DNA of 52,410 nt from CAZPXH01 sp964591085 (GCA_964591085.1 CAZPXH010000015.1:1-52410), one strand, 5' to 3'; positions 33,308 through 44,239 are shown, counted from the stretch's first letter. The notes: a model not told the origin generated them from the sequence alone. Translations and numbers: made by a program.

Positions 33308-34708
33308 CTACCCGCCCGGCTGATCGGCAGGACCCGTGGAAAAGCCCGCTCCGGGACCCCGCTCCTTCAGGCGGTTGGCAACCAGAAATGCCACCTCCAT
33401 GCTCTGGGCGTAGTTGAGGCGCGGATCGCAGTAGCTTTCATAGTTTCGCGATAGGTCCTGCTCGGTGAGCTCCTGCGGGCCACCGATGCACTCGGTGACG
33501 TCTTCTCCTGTCATCTCAAAGTGCAGCCCCGCGAGGATCGTTCCCTCGCTCCTATGAATCTCCATGGTGCTTTCCAGCTCGTTGATGACTGCGTCAAAGC
33601 GCCGGGTCTTGATCCGACTCCGGCCGACCACGTGGGTGTTTCCGTGCATGGGATCGCAGGACCACGCCACCTCGTGTCCGGTGGACGCCACCCGGCGAAT
33701 GCAGGCCGGCAAAATGTCCCGGTTGCGCTTTGCTCCAAAGCGTGTGATCAGCGTGACGCGTCCCGCTTCCCGCTCCGGATTCAGGCGTTCCAGTAGGGGC
33801 GGCAGATCATCGACCCGGGTGCCGGGACCGAGTTTGATCCCGAGCGGATTGGCAATACCGCGGTAGAATTCCACGTGGGCATCATCCAGCTCGCGAGTCC
33901 GGTCCCCGATCCACGGCATGTGGGCCGAGAGGAGGTATGACCTGCCTGAGGTGGGATCCTGCCGAACCAGGCTCTCCTCATAGGGGAGAACCAGCCCCTC
34001 GTGTGAGGTGAACAGGCTGATCTCGCCTACCTGTCGGGGATTGATCCCACCAACGGACTCCATGAAATGCACAGAGTCAAGGATCCGATCCAGGATGTCG
34101 CGATATTCCGGCCATCGCGGTGTCTGCTCAATGTGGTGGAGGTTCCAGCTGTAGGGATGATGCAAGTCGGCAAAGCCACCGGCGATGACGGAGCGCATGA
34201 AGTTGAGCGTGATCGCGCTGGCACGATAGGCTTCCAGTAGCCGGTCCGGGTTGGGCTCCCGATCATCGGAAGCAAAGCCGTTGACCCCATCGCCCCGGTA
34301 CACCGGCACGCTTCTCCCATCCGGGAGAATCTCAAGTTCGTCACTCCGCGGCTTGAAGTACTGTCCCGCCATTCGCGCGATCCTCAGAACCGGGCGGCGA
34401 GCCGCGTGGGTGATGATGAGGGACATTTGCAGGATGATCCGGAGCTGGTTGAGGATCCGCTCGGACGCCAGATCCTGGAAGCGCTCCACACAGTCCCCGC
34501 CGTGCAGGATGAAACGCCTTCCCTGTGAGGCCTCTGCAATCTCACGACGGAGGGCATCCACCTCTCTCGGCTGCACCAGACCCGGCATAGCAGAAAGCCG
34601 TCCGCAGACCTGTTCAAGCGCCGCGGGATCAGCGTATGCGGGTTGCTGACGGGCTGCCTTGAAGCGCCAGGAGTCCGGTTTCCAGTGAGATGCCGTGCTG
34701 GATGCCAT
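33308..34708 (-). CDS. 3-deoxy-7-phosphoheptulonate synthase, class II (plant type)
   Basis: This 466-residue enzyme catalyses the first step of the shikimate pathway: phosphoenolpyruvate plus erythrose 4-phosphate to DAHP. It belongs to the class II family, as the N-terminal WRFKAARQQPAYADP, RFILHGGDCVERFQDL (metal-binding Cys73), RIARMAGQYFKPRSDE, LNFMRSVIAGGFADLHHP, TSHEGLVLPYEESLVR and VAWSCDPMHGNTHV all show. Its length is typical of bacterial class II enzymes. aroA lies ~13 kb away in the window, so the pathway genes are scattered. TATAGT is eight bases before the ATG and the gene diverges from the methyltransferase gene. The symbol differs between lineages, so I leave it empty. Confidence 0.95.
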   Translation of the reverse strand: MASSTASHWKPDSWRFKAARQQPAYADPAALEQVCGRLSAMPGLVQPREVDALRREIAEASQGRRFILHGGDCVERFQDLASERILNQLRIILQMSLIITHAARRPVLRIARMAGQYFKPRSDELEILPDGRSVPVYRGDGVNGFASDDREPNPDRLLEAYRASAITLNFMRSVIAGGFADLHHPYSWNLHHIEQTPRWPEYRDILDRILDSVHFMESVGGINPRQVGEISLFTSHEGLVLPYEESLVRQDPTSGRSYLLSAHMPWIGDRTRELDDAHVEFYRGIANPLGIKLGPGTRVDDLPPLLERLNPEREAGRVTLITRFGAKRNRDILPACIRRVASTGHEVAWSCDPMHGNTHVVGRSRIKTRRFDAVINELESTMEIHRSEGTILAGLHFEMTGEDVTECIGGPQELTEQDLSRNYESYCDPRLNYAQSMEVAFLVANRLKERGPGAGFSTGPADQPGG

Positions 34709-34716
34709 TCCCCGCG

Positions 34717-34722
34717 ACTATA
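34717..34722 (-). promoter_or_regulatory. -10 element of the DAHP synthase gene
   Basis: TATAGT on the minus strand, eight bases before ATG 34708. There is no Shine-Dalgarno sequence. Confidence 0.45.
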
Positions 34723-34744
34723 GCCACCCGGAGTGGACATCGGC

Positions 34745-34750
34745 TATCCT
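34745..34750 (+). promoter_or_regulatory. -10 element of the methyltransferase/transglycosylase unit
   Basis: TATCCT, ten bases before ATG 34761, 22 bases from the divergent -10 of the DAHP synthase gene. Confidence 0.4.
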
Positions 34751-34760
34751 CCCGCGATTC

Positions 34761-35429
34761 ATGGGAAAGCACCGATACCCGGCCGGCTACGGACCGGTGG
34801 AACCAATTGCAGACTACCGTCCCTGGGAGCTGGACAGCGCCTTTTCCGAAGTTGCCGATGCGGTTGCCGGTCATACCAAGGTAGACCGAATGCGGCTCTG
34901 GGAGCTTTGGACGCTCACGCACAATCTTCGCGGAGTGCCCGGCGACATCCTGGAAGTTGGCGTGTGGCGTGGCGGCAGCGCTGCCGTCCTTGGGAGAGCA
35001 GCCGTCAGCGAGAGACGGCTCATTCTTGCTGACACCTTTCGCGGTGTGGTCAAGGCCGGTCCGAAGGATAAGTATTACACAGGTGGGGAACACGCAGACA
35101 CCGACGAGCAGACGGTTCGGCATCTGCTTGAGTCCATGGGGCTGGGATCGGCGGTGATCCTGCCCGGGATCTTCCCGGACGAAACTGCGGATTCCGTGTC
35201 GGATTCCCTCCTTGCGCTGGTGCACATAGACGTGGATGTCTACCAGTCCGGCAGGGACGTCTTTGAGTGGGCATGGCCTCGGCTGAGCGAGGGCGGGGTG
35301 GTTGTGTTTGACGATTACGGATTCTACGGCTGCGAGGGGATAACCGCGCTGGTCAACGAGCTCTTTGCCGACCCGCCAGGTCGGGTCATCCACAACCTCA
35401 ACGGGCACGCGCTGGTAATCAAGGTCTGA
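34761..35429 (+). CDS. TylF/MycF-type SAM-dependent O-methyltransferase-like protein
   Basis: This is a 222-residue class I methyltransferase-fold protein. ILEVGVWRGGSAAVLGRAA is the SAM-binding glycine motif I, LILADTFRG follows, and the metal-type acidic patch ALVHIDVDVYQS with VVVFDDYGFYGCEG is characteristic of the TylF/MycF family. In that family these residues bind Mg2+ near the acceptor hydroxyl. The substrate is unknown; such enzymes modify sugars in antibiotics or surface glycans. I chose ATG 34761 because its -10 is placed as for other genes and because the region back to 34695 overlaps the divergent promoter. The gene behind it starts two bases after its stop, so they are coupled. 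Confidence 0.82.
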   Translation: MGKHRYPAGYGPVEPIADYRPWELDSAFSEVADAVAGHTKVDRMRLWELWTLTHNLRGVPGDILEVGVWRGGSAAVLGRAAVSERRLILADTFRGVVKAGPKDKYYTGGEHADTDEQTVRHLLESMGLGSAVILPGIFPDETADSVSDSLLALVHIDVDVYQSGRDVFEWAWPRLSEGGVVVFDDYGFYGCEGITALVNELFADPPGRVIHNLNGHALVIKV

Positions 35430-35431
35430 AT

Positions 35432-36274
35432 GTGTCCGTTCGTGCCCTCAGGCGAAGTGCGCTCCTTGCGCTGCTTGCGTTGACCGCAAGCGGGCCGGCG
35501 CTCTTCCCGCCCCACCCCGCCCATCTGCGCGCCCGGGCTGAGCGGGAGGCTCGACTCAGCGGAAAGTCTCCGATTGTCACCGCGCCCTTTCCTCCGCGCG
35601 AGCCCGAGCCCCAGGTCCTGGTAGACATCACGCCCGCCTGGAACGAGCACGCGCCCGCGCTGGTTCTCTACCGCAACGGCGCAACCCGGGAGGCGGTGGT
35701 TGAGTTCTTTGTCAGGGAAACCGGCTCCGAGAGCATCGCAATTCCTCTGCTGTACCACGCGGACCAACATGACGTCCCGGTCCTGCTTGCCTTTGCCCTG
35801 GCCTGGAAGGAAAGCCGCTACAACCCACGCGCCGTCAACGGCAACGCGCGGTCCGTTGACCGGGGGCTCCTCCAGCTCAATGACCGCTCCTTTCCGCACC
35901 TGGCAGACGAGGATTTCTTCCACGTGGATACCAGCGCCTCCTACGGGATGGAGTATCTCAGTTACGCAATTGCCAGGGGCGGGACCGTTCCGGAAGCTCT
36001 GTGGATTTACAACGCGGGGATTTCCCGCTTTCTCCAGGGCCACGTGCCCCGCTCAACCCAGGTCTACATTGGGGAGATCACCAGGTACATGGAGCAGCTG
36101 GAACATGGCTTTGTGGCGTGGATGGGAGAGCAGTTTCCCAACAGCGGCGGACCGGCATTTGTTGAGAAGGACAGCGACAGCGGTTTGCGCCGTGTGGTTG
36201 TGGAGCCGGTGCAGGTTGACCGGCGGATAGCGCAGCGCCCTACCGAAGACCCCACGCGGCGCTACGTGCCCTGA
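35432..36274 (+). CDS. Lytic transglycosylase (SLT domain)
   Basis: This is a 280-residue exported murein-cleaving enzyme. It has a basic signal sequence (VRALRRSALLALLALTASGPA), a ~60-residue linker, then a soluble lytic transglycosylase domain. ALAWKESRYNPRAVNGN carries the catalytic Glu127, RSVDRGLLQLND is the GLMQ-like second motif, and WIYNAGISRFLQG is the NAG motif. It should act on peptidoglycan in the periplasm. The GTG start is two bases after the methyltransferase stop, so the pair is probably co-translated. The last 13 bp overlap the convergent unknown gene. No lipobox is visible. Confidence 0.88.
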   Translation: MSVRALRRSALLALLALTASGPALFPPHPAHLRARAEREARLSGKSPIVTAPFPPREPEPQVLVDITPAWNEHAPALVLYRNGATREAVVEFFVRETGSESIAIPLLYHADQHDVPVLLAFALAWKESRYNPRAVNGNARSVDRGLLQLNDRSFPHLADEDFFHVDTSASYGMEYLSYAIARGGTVPEALWIYNAGISRFLQGHVPRSTQVYIGEITRYMEQLEHGFVAWMGEQFPNSGGPAFVEKDSDSGLRRVVVEPVQVDRRIAQRPTEDPTRRYVP

Positions 36275-37680
36275 TCAATTCCGAGCCGGCGGAGTTGTTG
36301 CTCTTCTTCCGACCGAGCGATGTACTCGTGGCGCTTTTTGTTGGTCTCGCGCAGGACCGTGCGAAGCTTTTCCAGCTCGGTCTTCATTCCGCGGACCTGT
36401 GATCTTCCGGCTGCGGGCAACTCGGTGCGGAACCAGGCATCCAGCCCCTCAACACGCCGGGCGATGCGCGCCACCTCGCCGCTTTGCTGGCTCAAATAGT
36501 CCAGAAGCTGCGCCTCGCTTGCCTTGGACAGCTTGTCCCACGTTGAGCCGAACCGGCTGATGATTCCGTTGTAGACCTTGGCGCGGCGCTTCATCTCCGC
36601 AAGAAAGGAGTTGATCTCAACGCGGTCCGATTGTGCCGCACCGGTCGCCACGTCCATGTACTCGATATCGTAGGTGCGTGGGGCGGCTCCACGATTAGTT
36701 ACGCGGTCAATCCATTCCCGAAATCGTTCTCCGAAGGTCTTCTTTCGCTGGGCCGCAAGGTCATCGTTGACCACGAGCTTCTGGGCTGCAGCTTCCAGTG
36801 CGCTCGCGCTCCCCGCTAGAACTCGTACACCCTCCAGAAGTAGCTGACCGAGATTCTCCTTTGGCTTGGTCCTCTGGGTCCTGGAGTCCTGCTTGGGTTG
36901 CAGTGCCGCGAGCACCGCGGCGCGCCGTGCTTCAGCGTCCGGCGCCGTGTATTCCGCAATGATTTCTTCAATCAGATCCACCACAAAGGGAGCCTTTCCG
37001 CGGTTGCGCTGGAACAGTCGTCGGATCTGCCTGGTCGCTTCATCCGGTCTGCTGGCCAGGTTCTCCCACCGCTCACCAAAGGACGCGATCTCGGTACTGC
37101 GAACATCCCACTTGAAGCGTTCCCGCTGATATTCGTAGACGCGCTTGAGCCCGACCATGATGCTCCGCGATACGTCCGCGAGCTGGCGGACATTACTGTT
37201 CACCAGATCCCGGGAAACCTGATCGCTCCCGCCGCGAATCTTCTCTACGAGCTCCGCAATGCCGCGGGCCGTGTGGTTCCCCGTGGTCAGCGACAATCCC
37301 TGCCATCCGATGTACTTCACGAGGCTCGTGAGGGTCTTGATCTCGCGGAGGTCCACGTGCTCGCAGCTGAACTGGTAGTAGGCGGTCACGTACTCCATCA
37401 CCGAGTCATACTGGGACAACCGAATGGATAGCTGCTCATTCTTTTGTGCGTCACTGAGGGCACCCGAGTCCGGGATCGTGATCTCGCTGGGTTGACTGTC
37501 CAGCTTATACGGGTCTTCCTTGACCAGGGCTTTGCTGAGAAGCATCTGATACACGCCCTTAAAGGAAGAGTGCATGGTCCGGAAGTCGGCGCGGATCTGC
37601 GGCAGGACCTCACGGTCCAGGGACTCCCTCCGAGCTTCCAGCGCTGCTTCCAGCTGTTCTATGTAGCCGTCATCCGGCAT
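36262..37680 (-). CDS. Large alpha-helical cytoplasmic protein of unknown function
   Basis: This is a 472-residue soluble protein without signal peptide or membrane helix. It is almost entirely helical by composition, with possible coiled-coil stretches at both ends (YIEQLEAALEARRESLDREV and LEKLRTVLRETNKKRHEYIA). The middle part includes KYIGWQGLSLTTGNHTARGI and FKWDVRSTEIASFGERWENL, neither of which I can assign to a family. It looks native in codon use. It is a single gene facing away from the next gene, with TACTCT seven bases before its ATG. A cytoskeletal or chaperone-like structural role is possible but the sequence does not show it. Confidence 0.75.
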   Translation of the reverse strand: MPDDGYIEQLEAALEARRESLDREVLPQIRADFRTMHSSFKGVYQMLLSKALVKEDPYKLDSQPSEITIPDSGALSDAQKNEQLSIRLSQYDSVMEYVTAYYQFSCEHVDLREIKTLTSLVKYIGWQGLSLTTGNHTARGIAELVEKIRGGSDQVSRDLVNSNVRQLADVSRSIMVGLKRVYEYQRERFKWDVRSTEIASFGERWENLASRPDEATRQIRRLFQRNRGKAPFVVDLIEEIIAEYTAPDAEARRAAVLAALQPKQDSRTQRTKPKENLGQLLLEGVRVLAGSASALEAAAQKLVVNDDLAAQRKKTFGERFREWIDRVTNRGAAPRTYDIEYMDVATGAAQSDRVEINSFLAEMKRRAKVYNGIISRFGSTWDKLSKASEAQLLDYLSQQSGEVARIARRVEGLDAWFRTELPAAGRSQVRGMKTELEKLRTVLRETNKKRHEYIARSEEEQQLRRLGIDQGT

Positions 37681-37687
37681 GTTTCGG

Positions 37688-37693
37688 AGAGTA
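37688..37693 (-). promoter_or_regulatory. -10 element of the helical unknown gene
   Basis: TACTCT on the minus strand, seven bases before ATG 37680; a TTGGCG is present 19 bp further upstream. Confidence 0.4.
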
Positions 37694-37733
37694 TTCCCTG
37701 AAGCGCCGGAAGCGCCAAGCCGGTCTACTGCTT

Positions 37734-38516
37734 GTGAGAAGTCCCCAGTCCGTTTTTGGTGTGGCCCTTGTCCTGTTGTTCCTGTCGCTCTGTGTCACCT
37801 GCGCTCTGGGACCCCAAGGGGTCAGTGTGGAGCTCCTGTTTCCGGAGAGCGGCTGGGCAGGGTTTCCGGACGAGGGGACCGGCGGAGCATGGCGGCTTAC
37901 CGTGACCGGTTCGGAGTCTATGGAAGAGCATGTGGTGTCACTTGGAGCTGGGGGAGGGCTCATTGAGTTGTATCTGCCCCTGGCCCCGGCAATTCTCCAT
38001 GCCAGCTATTGTTGGGATGAAGGGGTTTGCGTTTCCGGGGTTGGCGCGCGATTCCCGGATGACGTGGTCACTAACAAAGAGGGAAGCCCACAGGTTTCAC
38101 TGACCTGGGAGGCAGGTCAGCTCGCTGAGTTGCTCACGCGTGCCACCGCCCAGGGACTTGCGCCGGATGCCCTGAACTGGGCGAAAGCCAGGAACCGGCT
38201 CACCGAACTCTGCGCTGACTCCGCTGCCGGGACGGTGTTCCTGGACGAGGTCCGCTTCCTCCGGGACCTGGCGGAGGATAACTTCAGCATCTATTCCCTG
38301 CGTGCCGCTGACCGGGAAGAACTGGACCCGCCGGCCCCGGAGCTTGCGGCGCTGCTGCGGCCCCTTGCGTGGGGACTCTCGCTGGACGCGGATGCGGAGG
38401 AGCAAGAGCTGCCCGTGGGAAGGACAGCCTGGGCAATGCGATCCGGGGATGCCTGGGTCCGTGCAGAGCTGGAGGTGGATGACCGCGGCCACTGGTGGCT
38501 TCGCCCGGCGCAATAG
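37734..38516 (+). CDS. Exported protein, possible lipoprotein, unknown function
   Basis: This is a 260-residue protein with an N-terminal export signal (VFGVALVLLFLSLCVTC followed by ALG). The CVTC end could be a relaxed spirochaetal lipobox with lipid on the second Cys; if not, cleavage after it is still likely. The mature protein is acidic, starts with a beta-rich part (GGAWRLTVTGSESMEEHVV) and has a helical C-terminal half (LNWAKARNRLTELCADSAAG). I recognise no family. The start is GTG 37734, without a convincing ribosome-binding site; TCTACT lies four bases upstream. It converges on leuS with a 15-bp gap and no visible terminator. Confidence 0.65.
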   Translation: MRSPQSVFGVALVLLFLSLCVTCALGPQGVSVELLFPESGWAGFPDEGTGGAWRLTVTGSESMEEHVVSLGAGGGLIELYLPLAPAILHASYCWDEGVCVSGVGARFPDDVVTNKEGSPQVSLTWEAGQLAELLTRATAQGLAPDALNWAKARNRLTELCADSAAGTVFLDEVRFLRDLAEDNFSIYSLRAADREELDPPAPELAALLRPLAWGLSLDADAEEQELPVGRTAWAMRSGDAWVRAELEVDDRGHWWLRPAQ

Positions 38517-38531
38517 CACGCCGCTCGCGGT

Positions 38532-41015
<2,484 letters not shown>

Positions 41016-41021
41016 CCGGCG

Positions 41022-41051
41022 ATACTATCCGCCGCCGCAAAACGCGGTCAA
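41022..41051 (-). promoter_or_regulatory. leuS promoter
   Basis: TTGACC, 18-bp spacer, TAGTAT on the minus strand, then six bases to the leuS ATG. A canonical promoter that predicts a leaderless message for a housekeeping gene. Confidence 0.7.
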
Positions 41052-41093
41052 CAAAACCGGGCGCCGGCGGCTGCCGGCCCCGGCCAGGAAGGC

Positions 41094-41453
41094 CTATGCC
41101 TCCAGCTTCAGGACGTCCTTCATCACCTCAAGCATGGTGGGCTTAGGAAGCGCACCGGTTGCCATCTGCGGCTTGTCATCGGTGGGGATGAACAGGATGG
41201 AAGGAATACTCTGGACGCCGAAGGCCATCGCCAACTCCTGCTCCTTGTCCGTGTCCACCTTGTAGACATCCAGACGGCCGTCAAACTCGGTTGCCAGCTC
41301 ATCCATGATCGGTGCAACCATCTTGCAGGGGCCGCACCAGTCGGCGTAGAAGTCGATGATGGCGGGCTTGTCACCTTTGAAGGCCCATTCCTTTTCGTTT
41401 TCAAAGTCAAATACCTTGTCAATGAAGCCTTGCTTGGTCATTTGTTCGGGCAT
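41094..41453 (-). CDS. trxA: Thioredoxin
   Basis: This is a 119-residue dithiol reductase. The active site is IIDFYADWCGPCKMVAPIMD (Cys40 and Cys43), the cis-Pro loop is QSIPSILFI, and DVYKVDTDKEQELA matches the conserved central strand. An N-terminal addition of about ten residues (PEQMTKQGFIDK) precedes the fold. GGAGGG lies four bases before the ATG, part of a good Shine-Dalgarno region, and a palindromic TATATA directly in front of it may be the -10. It lies downstream of leuS's promoter on the same strand but is separated from leuS by that promoter. Confidence 0.95.
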   Translation of the reverse strand: MPEQMTKQGFIDKVFDFENEKEWAFKGDKPAIIDFYADWCGPCKMVAPIMDELATEFDGRLDVYKVDTDKEQELAMAFGVQSIPSILFIPTDDKPQMATGALPKPTMLEVMKDVLKLEA

Positions 41454-41486
41454 TGAGCCCTCCTATATACGGTTTTCTCTATCAAT

Positions 41487-42206
41487 CTACTCTGAAACAC
41501 TGTTCCTGACAAGTATACGAATCTCCCGGCCCTCCGCGATAGGTGCGAGCAGGGCTTTCAGCTGCCGCGTGGCAGAATCAATGGCCGTGTCCGCCTCCGT
41601 TTCCACCAGCCGTCCCGGCGCGCGCTCGGCGACAAAGGCCGCCGCTCGGGAGAACGCCTCTGCACTGACCGCTGGGACGGGATAGGGGTAACCCTCGGAA
41701 TCAAAGTCCTCAACCGTCACCCCCTGGACCCTCGGCTCCGGCAGGGTAAGGGTGATGGCATCCTCATCTTCGCGGATGTCCAGGCCCGGACCCAGGTCAA
41801 AGCCGATCCTGATGTCCAGCGGTACCACCACAAAGTCCCTGCCAAGCCGCATCCCGATTTCCTGGGCCAGGGAAATGGCCTCAAGGCCAAGGCGGTCAGA
41901 CTCGTCCGGGCCCTGGTCCGGGCTCTGCAGTTTTGCAAGGAGATCGTCCACGCTGCGGTCCTGCGACAGGAAGTCATACGGGAACACTACCCGGGCAAGA
42001 CTCCGGGCAGCCAGGAGCTGCAAGACCTCTTCCACCTCCTGCAGGCTTGCCGCGTTCGTCCGCTCGATGCTCTCCCTCACAATGCCCAGACTCCGAAATA
42101 CTGAGCCGCCGAAGCTTCCCCCGCTCACCAGCTGAGCAACAAAGAAGCTTCCCGAGAGCACCAACAGTACGGTTCCCAGGCTTAGCCAGCGGCGGAAGAA
42201 CCTCAT
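41487..42206 (-). CDS. DUF4230-type membrane-anchored protein (second of a pair)
   Basis: This is a 239-residue protein with a basic N-terminus and one membrane helix (WLSLGTVLLVLSGSFFVAQL, about 7-26), then an extracytoplasmic-looking domain. LQLLAARSLARVVFPYDFLS, DFVVVPLDIRIGFDLG and ITLTLPEPRVQGVTVEDFDS resemble the DUF4230 fold. There are few strong motifs, so the family call is tentative. It starts within the last codon of the preceding, related gene (ATGA), so the two proteins are made together, perhaps as a heteromer. The function of DUF4230 is not established. Confidence 0.65.
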   Translation of the reverse strand: MRFFRRWLSLGTVLLVLSGSFFVAQLVSGGSFGGSVFRSLGIVRESIERTNAASLQEVEEVLQLLAARSLARVVFPYDFLSQDRSVDDLLAKLQSPDQGPDESDRLGLEAISLAQEIGMRLGRDFVVVPLDIRIGFDLGPGLDIREDEDAITLTLPEPRVQGVTVEDFDSEGYPYPVPAVSAEAFSRAAAFVAERAPGRLVETEADTAIDSATRQLKALLAPIAEGREIRILVRNSVSE

Positions 42207-42865
42207 CCGCGGATCTGCTCCCTGAGGAGCTGGAACTCAACTGATTCATAGCCAAGCAGGTTCAGCAGGCTTTCCACCGCACGCTCGGCGGCGGCCCGGG
42301 CGTCTTCCAGGGCGCCGCGCTCAATAGCGTCAGCCTCCAGGCTCTGCTTGGCGTTCTCAATCTCGTCTCCGACAAGGAGCGGACTCACCGGTCCCCCGCG
42401 GGTCGCGCTGATGTATTCCCGGACCGAGGCCTCGTCCGCATCGCTACGGAGGATGACGGGTTCCGGCATTCGCACCAGCACACCCCGCCGGCTTCCACGG
42501 ATCGGCACAAGCTGGATCTGCTCCACATCAGGAATTCCGGCAACAACCTCAATGTCCACGCCAAGGAGCACGCTCCGGTCCACCGTGCGGAAGCCGAGCA
42601 CAGTCCGCTGCTCGCCGACGTAGACCACGTCCCGGTATCGATAGATGGTGGTCTCCAGCTGCAGCAGTTCCTGCACTCTGCCGAGGACCATCTGGGGTGG
42701 TGGGGGCGCCGCCGGACGGAACGATAGCCCGATGCCCAGACCCAGCAGGAGGACGCTTCCTGAAAGGAGCGTGGGCAGAGTCAGCCGCCTGAAGAGCGCT
42801 GACAGGTGCTGCCTGCGTCCGGCAGGTTGGTTCTGATCCTGGTTGTGAACCTGCTTCTCCGGCAC
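42203..42865 (-). CDS. DUF4230-type membrane-anchored protein (first of a pair)
   Basis: This is a 220-residue protein with a polar N-terminus, one membrane helix (LPTLLSGSVLLLGLGIGLSF, about 31-50), a Pro-rich spacer (APPPPQ) and a domain with the DUF4230 pattern. VQELLQLETTIYRYRDVVYVG, LLGVDIEVVAGIPDVEQIQL, VRMPEPVILRSDADE and a helical end (DARAAAERAVESLLNLLGYE) are the clearest parts. I chose GTG 42865 because a consensus TATAAT is nine bases before it. The frame remains open to 43015, but that extension crosses the promoter and the start of the divergent argA gene. Confidence 0.72.
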   Translation of the reverse strand: MPEKQVHNQDQNQPAGRRQHLSALFRRLTLPTLLSGSVLLLGLGIGLSFRPAAPPPPQMVLGRVQELLQLETTIYRYRDVVYVGEQRTVLGFRTVDRSVLLGVDIEVVAGIPDVEQIQLVPIRGSRRGVLVRMPEPVILRSDADEASVREYISATRGGPVSPLLVGDEIENAKQSLEADAIERGALEDARAAAERAVESLLNLLGYESVEFQLLREQIRG

Positions 42866-42874
42866 CAGACCGAG

Positions 42875-42880
42875 ATTATA
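42875..42880 (-). promoter_or_regulatory. -10 element of the DUF4230 pair
   Basis: Consensus TATAAT on the minus strand, nine bases before GTG 42865. Confidence 0.5.
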
Positions 42881-42900
42881 CCTGCAGGCGGACGCTCTGG

Positions 42901-42906
42901 TAGTAT
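42901..42906 (+). promoter_or_regulatory. -10 element of argA
   Basis: TAGTAT, seven bases before ATG 42914. The divergent -10 of the DUF4230 pair lies 20 bp to the left. Confidence 0.45.
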
Positions 42907-42913
42907 TTCCGAA

Positions 42914-44230
42914 ATGTCCGCGCCGGTGCAGCTCATCCGTGAAGTCCTTGAGTACAGCGAACGGTTCCGGGGTGCGCGCTTTGTCATCCAGATCGGTTCC
43001 CCCGTCATTGATCATCCGTCCCTCGGGGTTCTTGTCGCCGACTTGGTTCGCCTGCAGAAGGCGGGCATCAACATGCTGCTGGTGCCCGGTGCCGGGACCC
43101 GGATTGATGAAGTGCTACGCCGCTACCAGATTGAATTTCAGGTTCACCGGGGAGTTCGGATTTCCTCATCGGAGGCCATTCCGTTCATCAAGATGGCAGC
43201 GTTTGACGTTGCCAATCGACTGATGACCCTGCTGAGCCGACACCGCTCCAACGCGGTGATCGGGAACTGGGTTCGCGCGAAGGCGATTGGGGTCCGCGGG
43301 GGCGTGGACTTTCAGGATACCGGCGCGGTGGCCGGGATTGACCGGGAAATGGTTGAGGCAACCCTGCGGGAGGACCTCATCCCGATCTTTCCGTGCATTG
43401 GCTGGTCTGCAACCGGGCGGCCCTACAATCTGTCGTCCCGGGAGCTCGCGGCGGCCATTGCGGTGAACCTGGAGGCGGAAAAGCTCTTCTTTGTGTCCGA
43501 CTCTTCCGGAATCACCGGAACAGGGTTCAGTGTTCCCGATGGCGTCTCCACCACCGCTGACGCACGGATTTCCCGAATGGACGTGGATGAGGCGGAGCGC
43601 TTCCTTGCACAGAACTCAGGCAGGGCGGAAGAGGATGCCGTAGAGATCGTGCGCCTTGCGCGCGAGGCGGCCCAACACGGCGTGGATCGCGTGCACATCC
43701 TGGACGGGACACAGGACGGCGCAATCCCGCTGGAAGTGTTCTCCCTGGCCGGTGGCGGCACAATGGTTCACGCGCGCGCCTGGGAAAGCCTACGCCCGGC
43801 GGTACCGAGAGACGTTGCCGTCCTGCTGGACCTGATGCAGCCGCTTGTGGATGACGGGTTCCTGGTTCCGCGCAGCGCGGAGGAGCTGCAGCAGCAAATT
43901 GGTGATTACGCGGTCTACGAGACCGACGGGCGGATCATCGGTTGTGGGGCGGTTCACCGGCTGGACGCAGTTGTTGGCGAGCTCGCCGGTCTGGTGGTTG
44001 ATGGGCGCTACGGCGGCACGGGAGTGGGCGCTCGGCTGGTAGCCTACCTGGTGGAGCGCGCCTCACAGCAGGGATTCACCCGCCTTGTTGCGCTCACCAC
44101 CCGGACCGCCGACTGGTTTGAGCGGCAGGGTTTTGTGACCGGGAACGTGGGAGACCTCCCGCGGGACCGAAAGGAGCGATATGACGGAAACCGGCGCTCC
44201 CGCATCCTGGTGAGGAGCCTCTCCGGGTGA
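42914..44230 (+). CDS. argA: Amino-acid N-acetyltransferase (N-acetylglutamate synthase)
   Basis: This is a 438-residue enzyme for the first step of arginine synthesis, acetylating glutamate with acetyl-CoA. Residues ~1-290 are an amino-acid-kinase-like domain (ARFVIQIGSPVIDHPSLGVL, MLLVPGAGTRIDEVLRRY, GRPYNLSSRELAAAIAVNL, HGVDRVHILDGTQDGAIPLE). Residues ~300-438 are a GNAT acetyltransferase domain (GCGAVHRLDAVVGELAGLVV, RYGGTGVGARLVAYLVERA, LTTRTADWFERQGFV). This two-domain order and length are those of classical ArgA. I chose ATG 42914 with its -10 seven bases upstream, rather than an open extension to 42806 that enters the divergent gene. No other arginine gene is present in the window. 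Confidence 0.93.
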   Translation: MSAPVQLIREVLEYSERFRGARFVIQIGSPVIDHPSLGVLVADLVRLQKAGINMLLVPGAGTRIDEVLRRYQIEFQVHRGVRISSSEAIPFIKMAAFDVANRLMTLLSRHRSNAVIGNWVRAKAIGVRGGVDFQDTGAVAGIDREMVEATLREDLIPIFPCIGWSATGRPYNLSSRELAAAIAVNLEAEKLFFVSDSSGITGTGFSVPDGVSTTADARISRMDVDEAERFLAQNSGRAEEDAVEIVRLAREAAQHGVDRVHILDGTQDGAIPLEVFSLAGGGTMVHARAWESLRPAVPRDVAVLLDLMQPLVDDGFLVPRSAEELQQQIGDYAVYETDGRIIGCGAVHRLDAVVGELAGLVVDGRYGGTGVGARLVAYLVERASQQGFTRLVALTTRTADWFERQGFVTGNVGDLPRDRKERYDGNRRSRILVRSLSG

Positions 44231-44239
44231 ACTTCCGGC

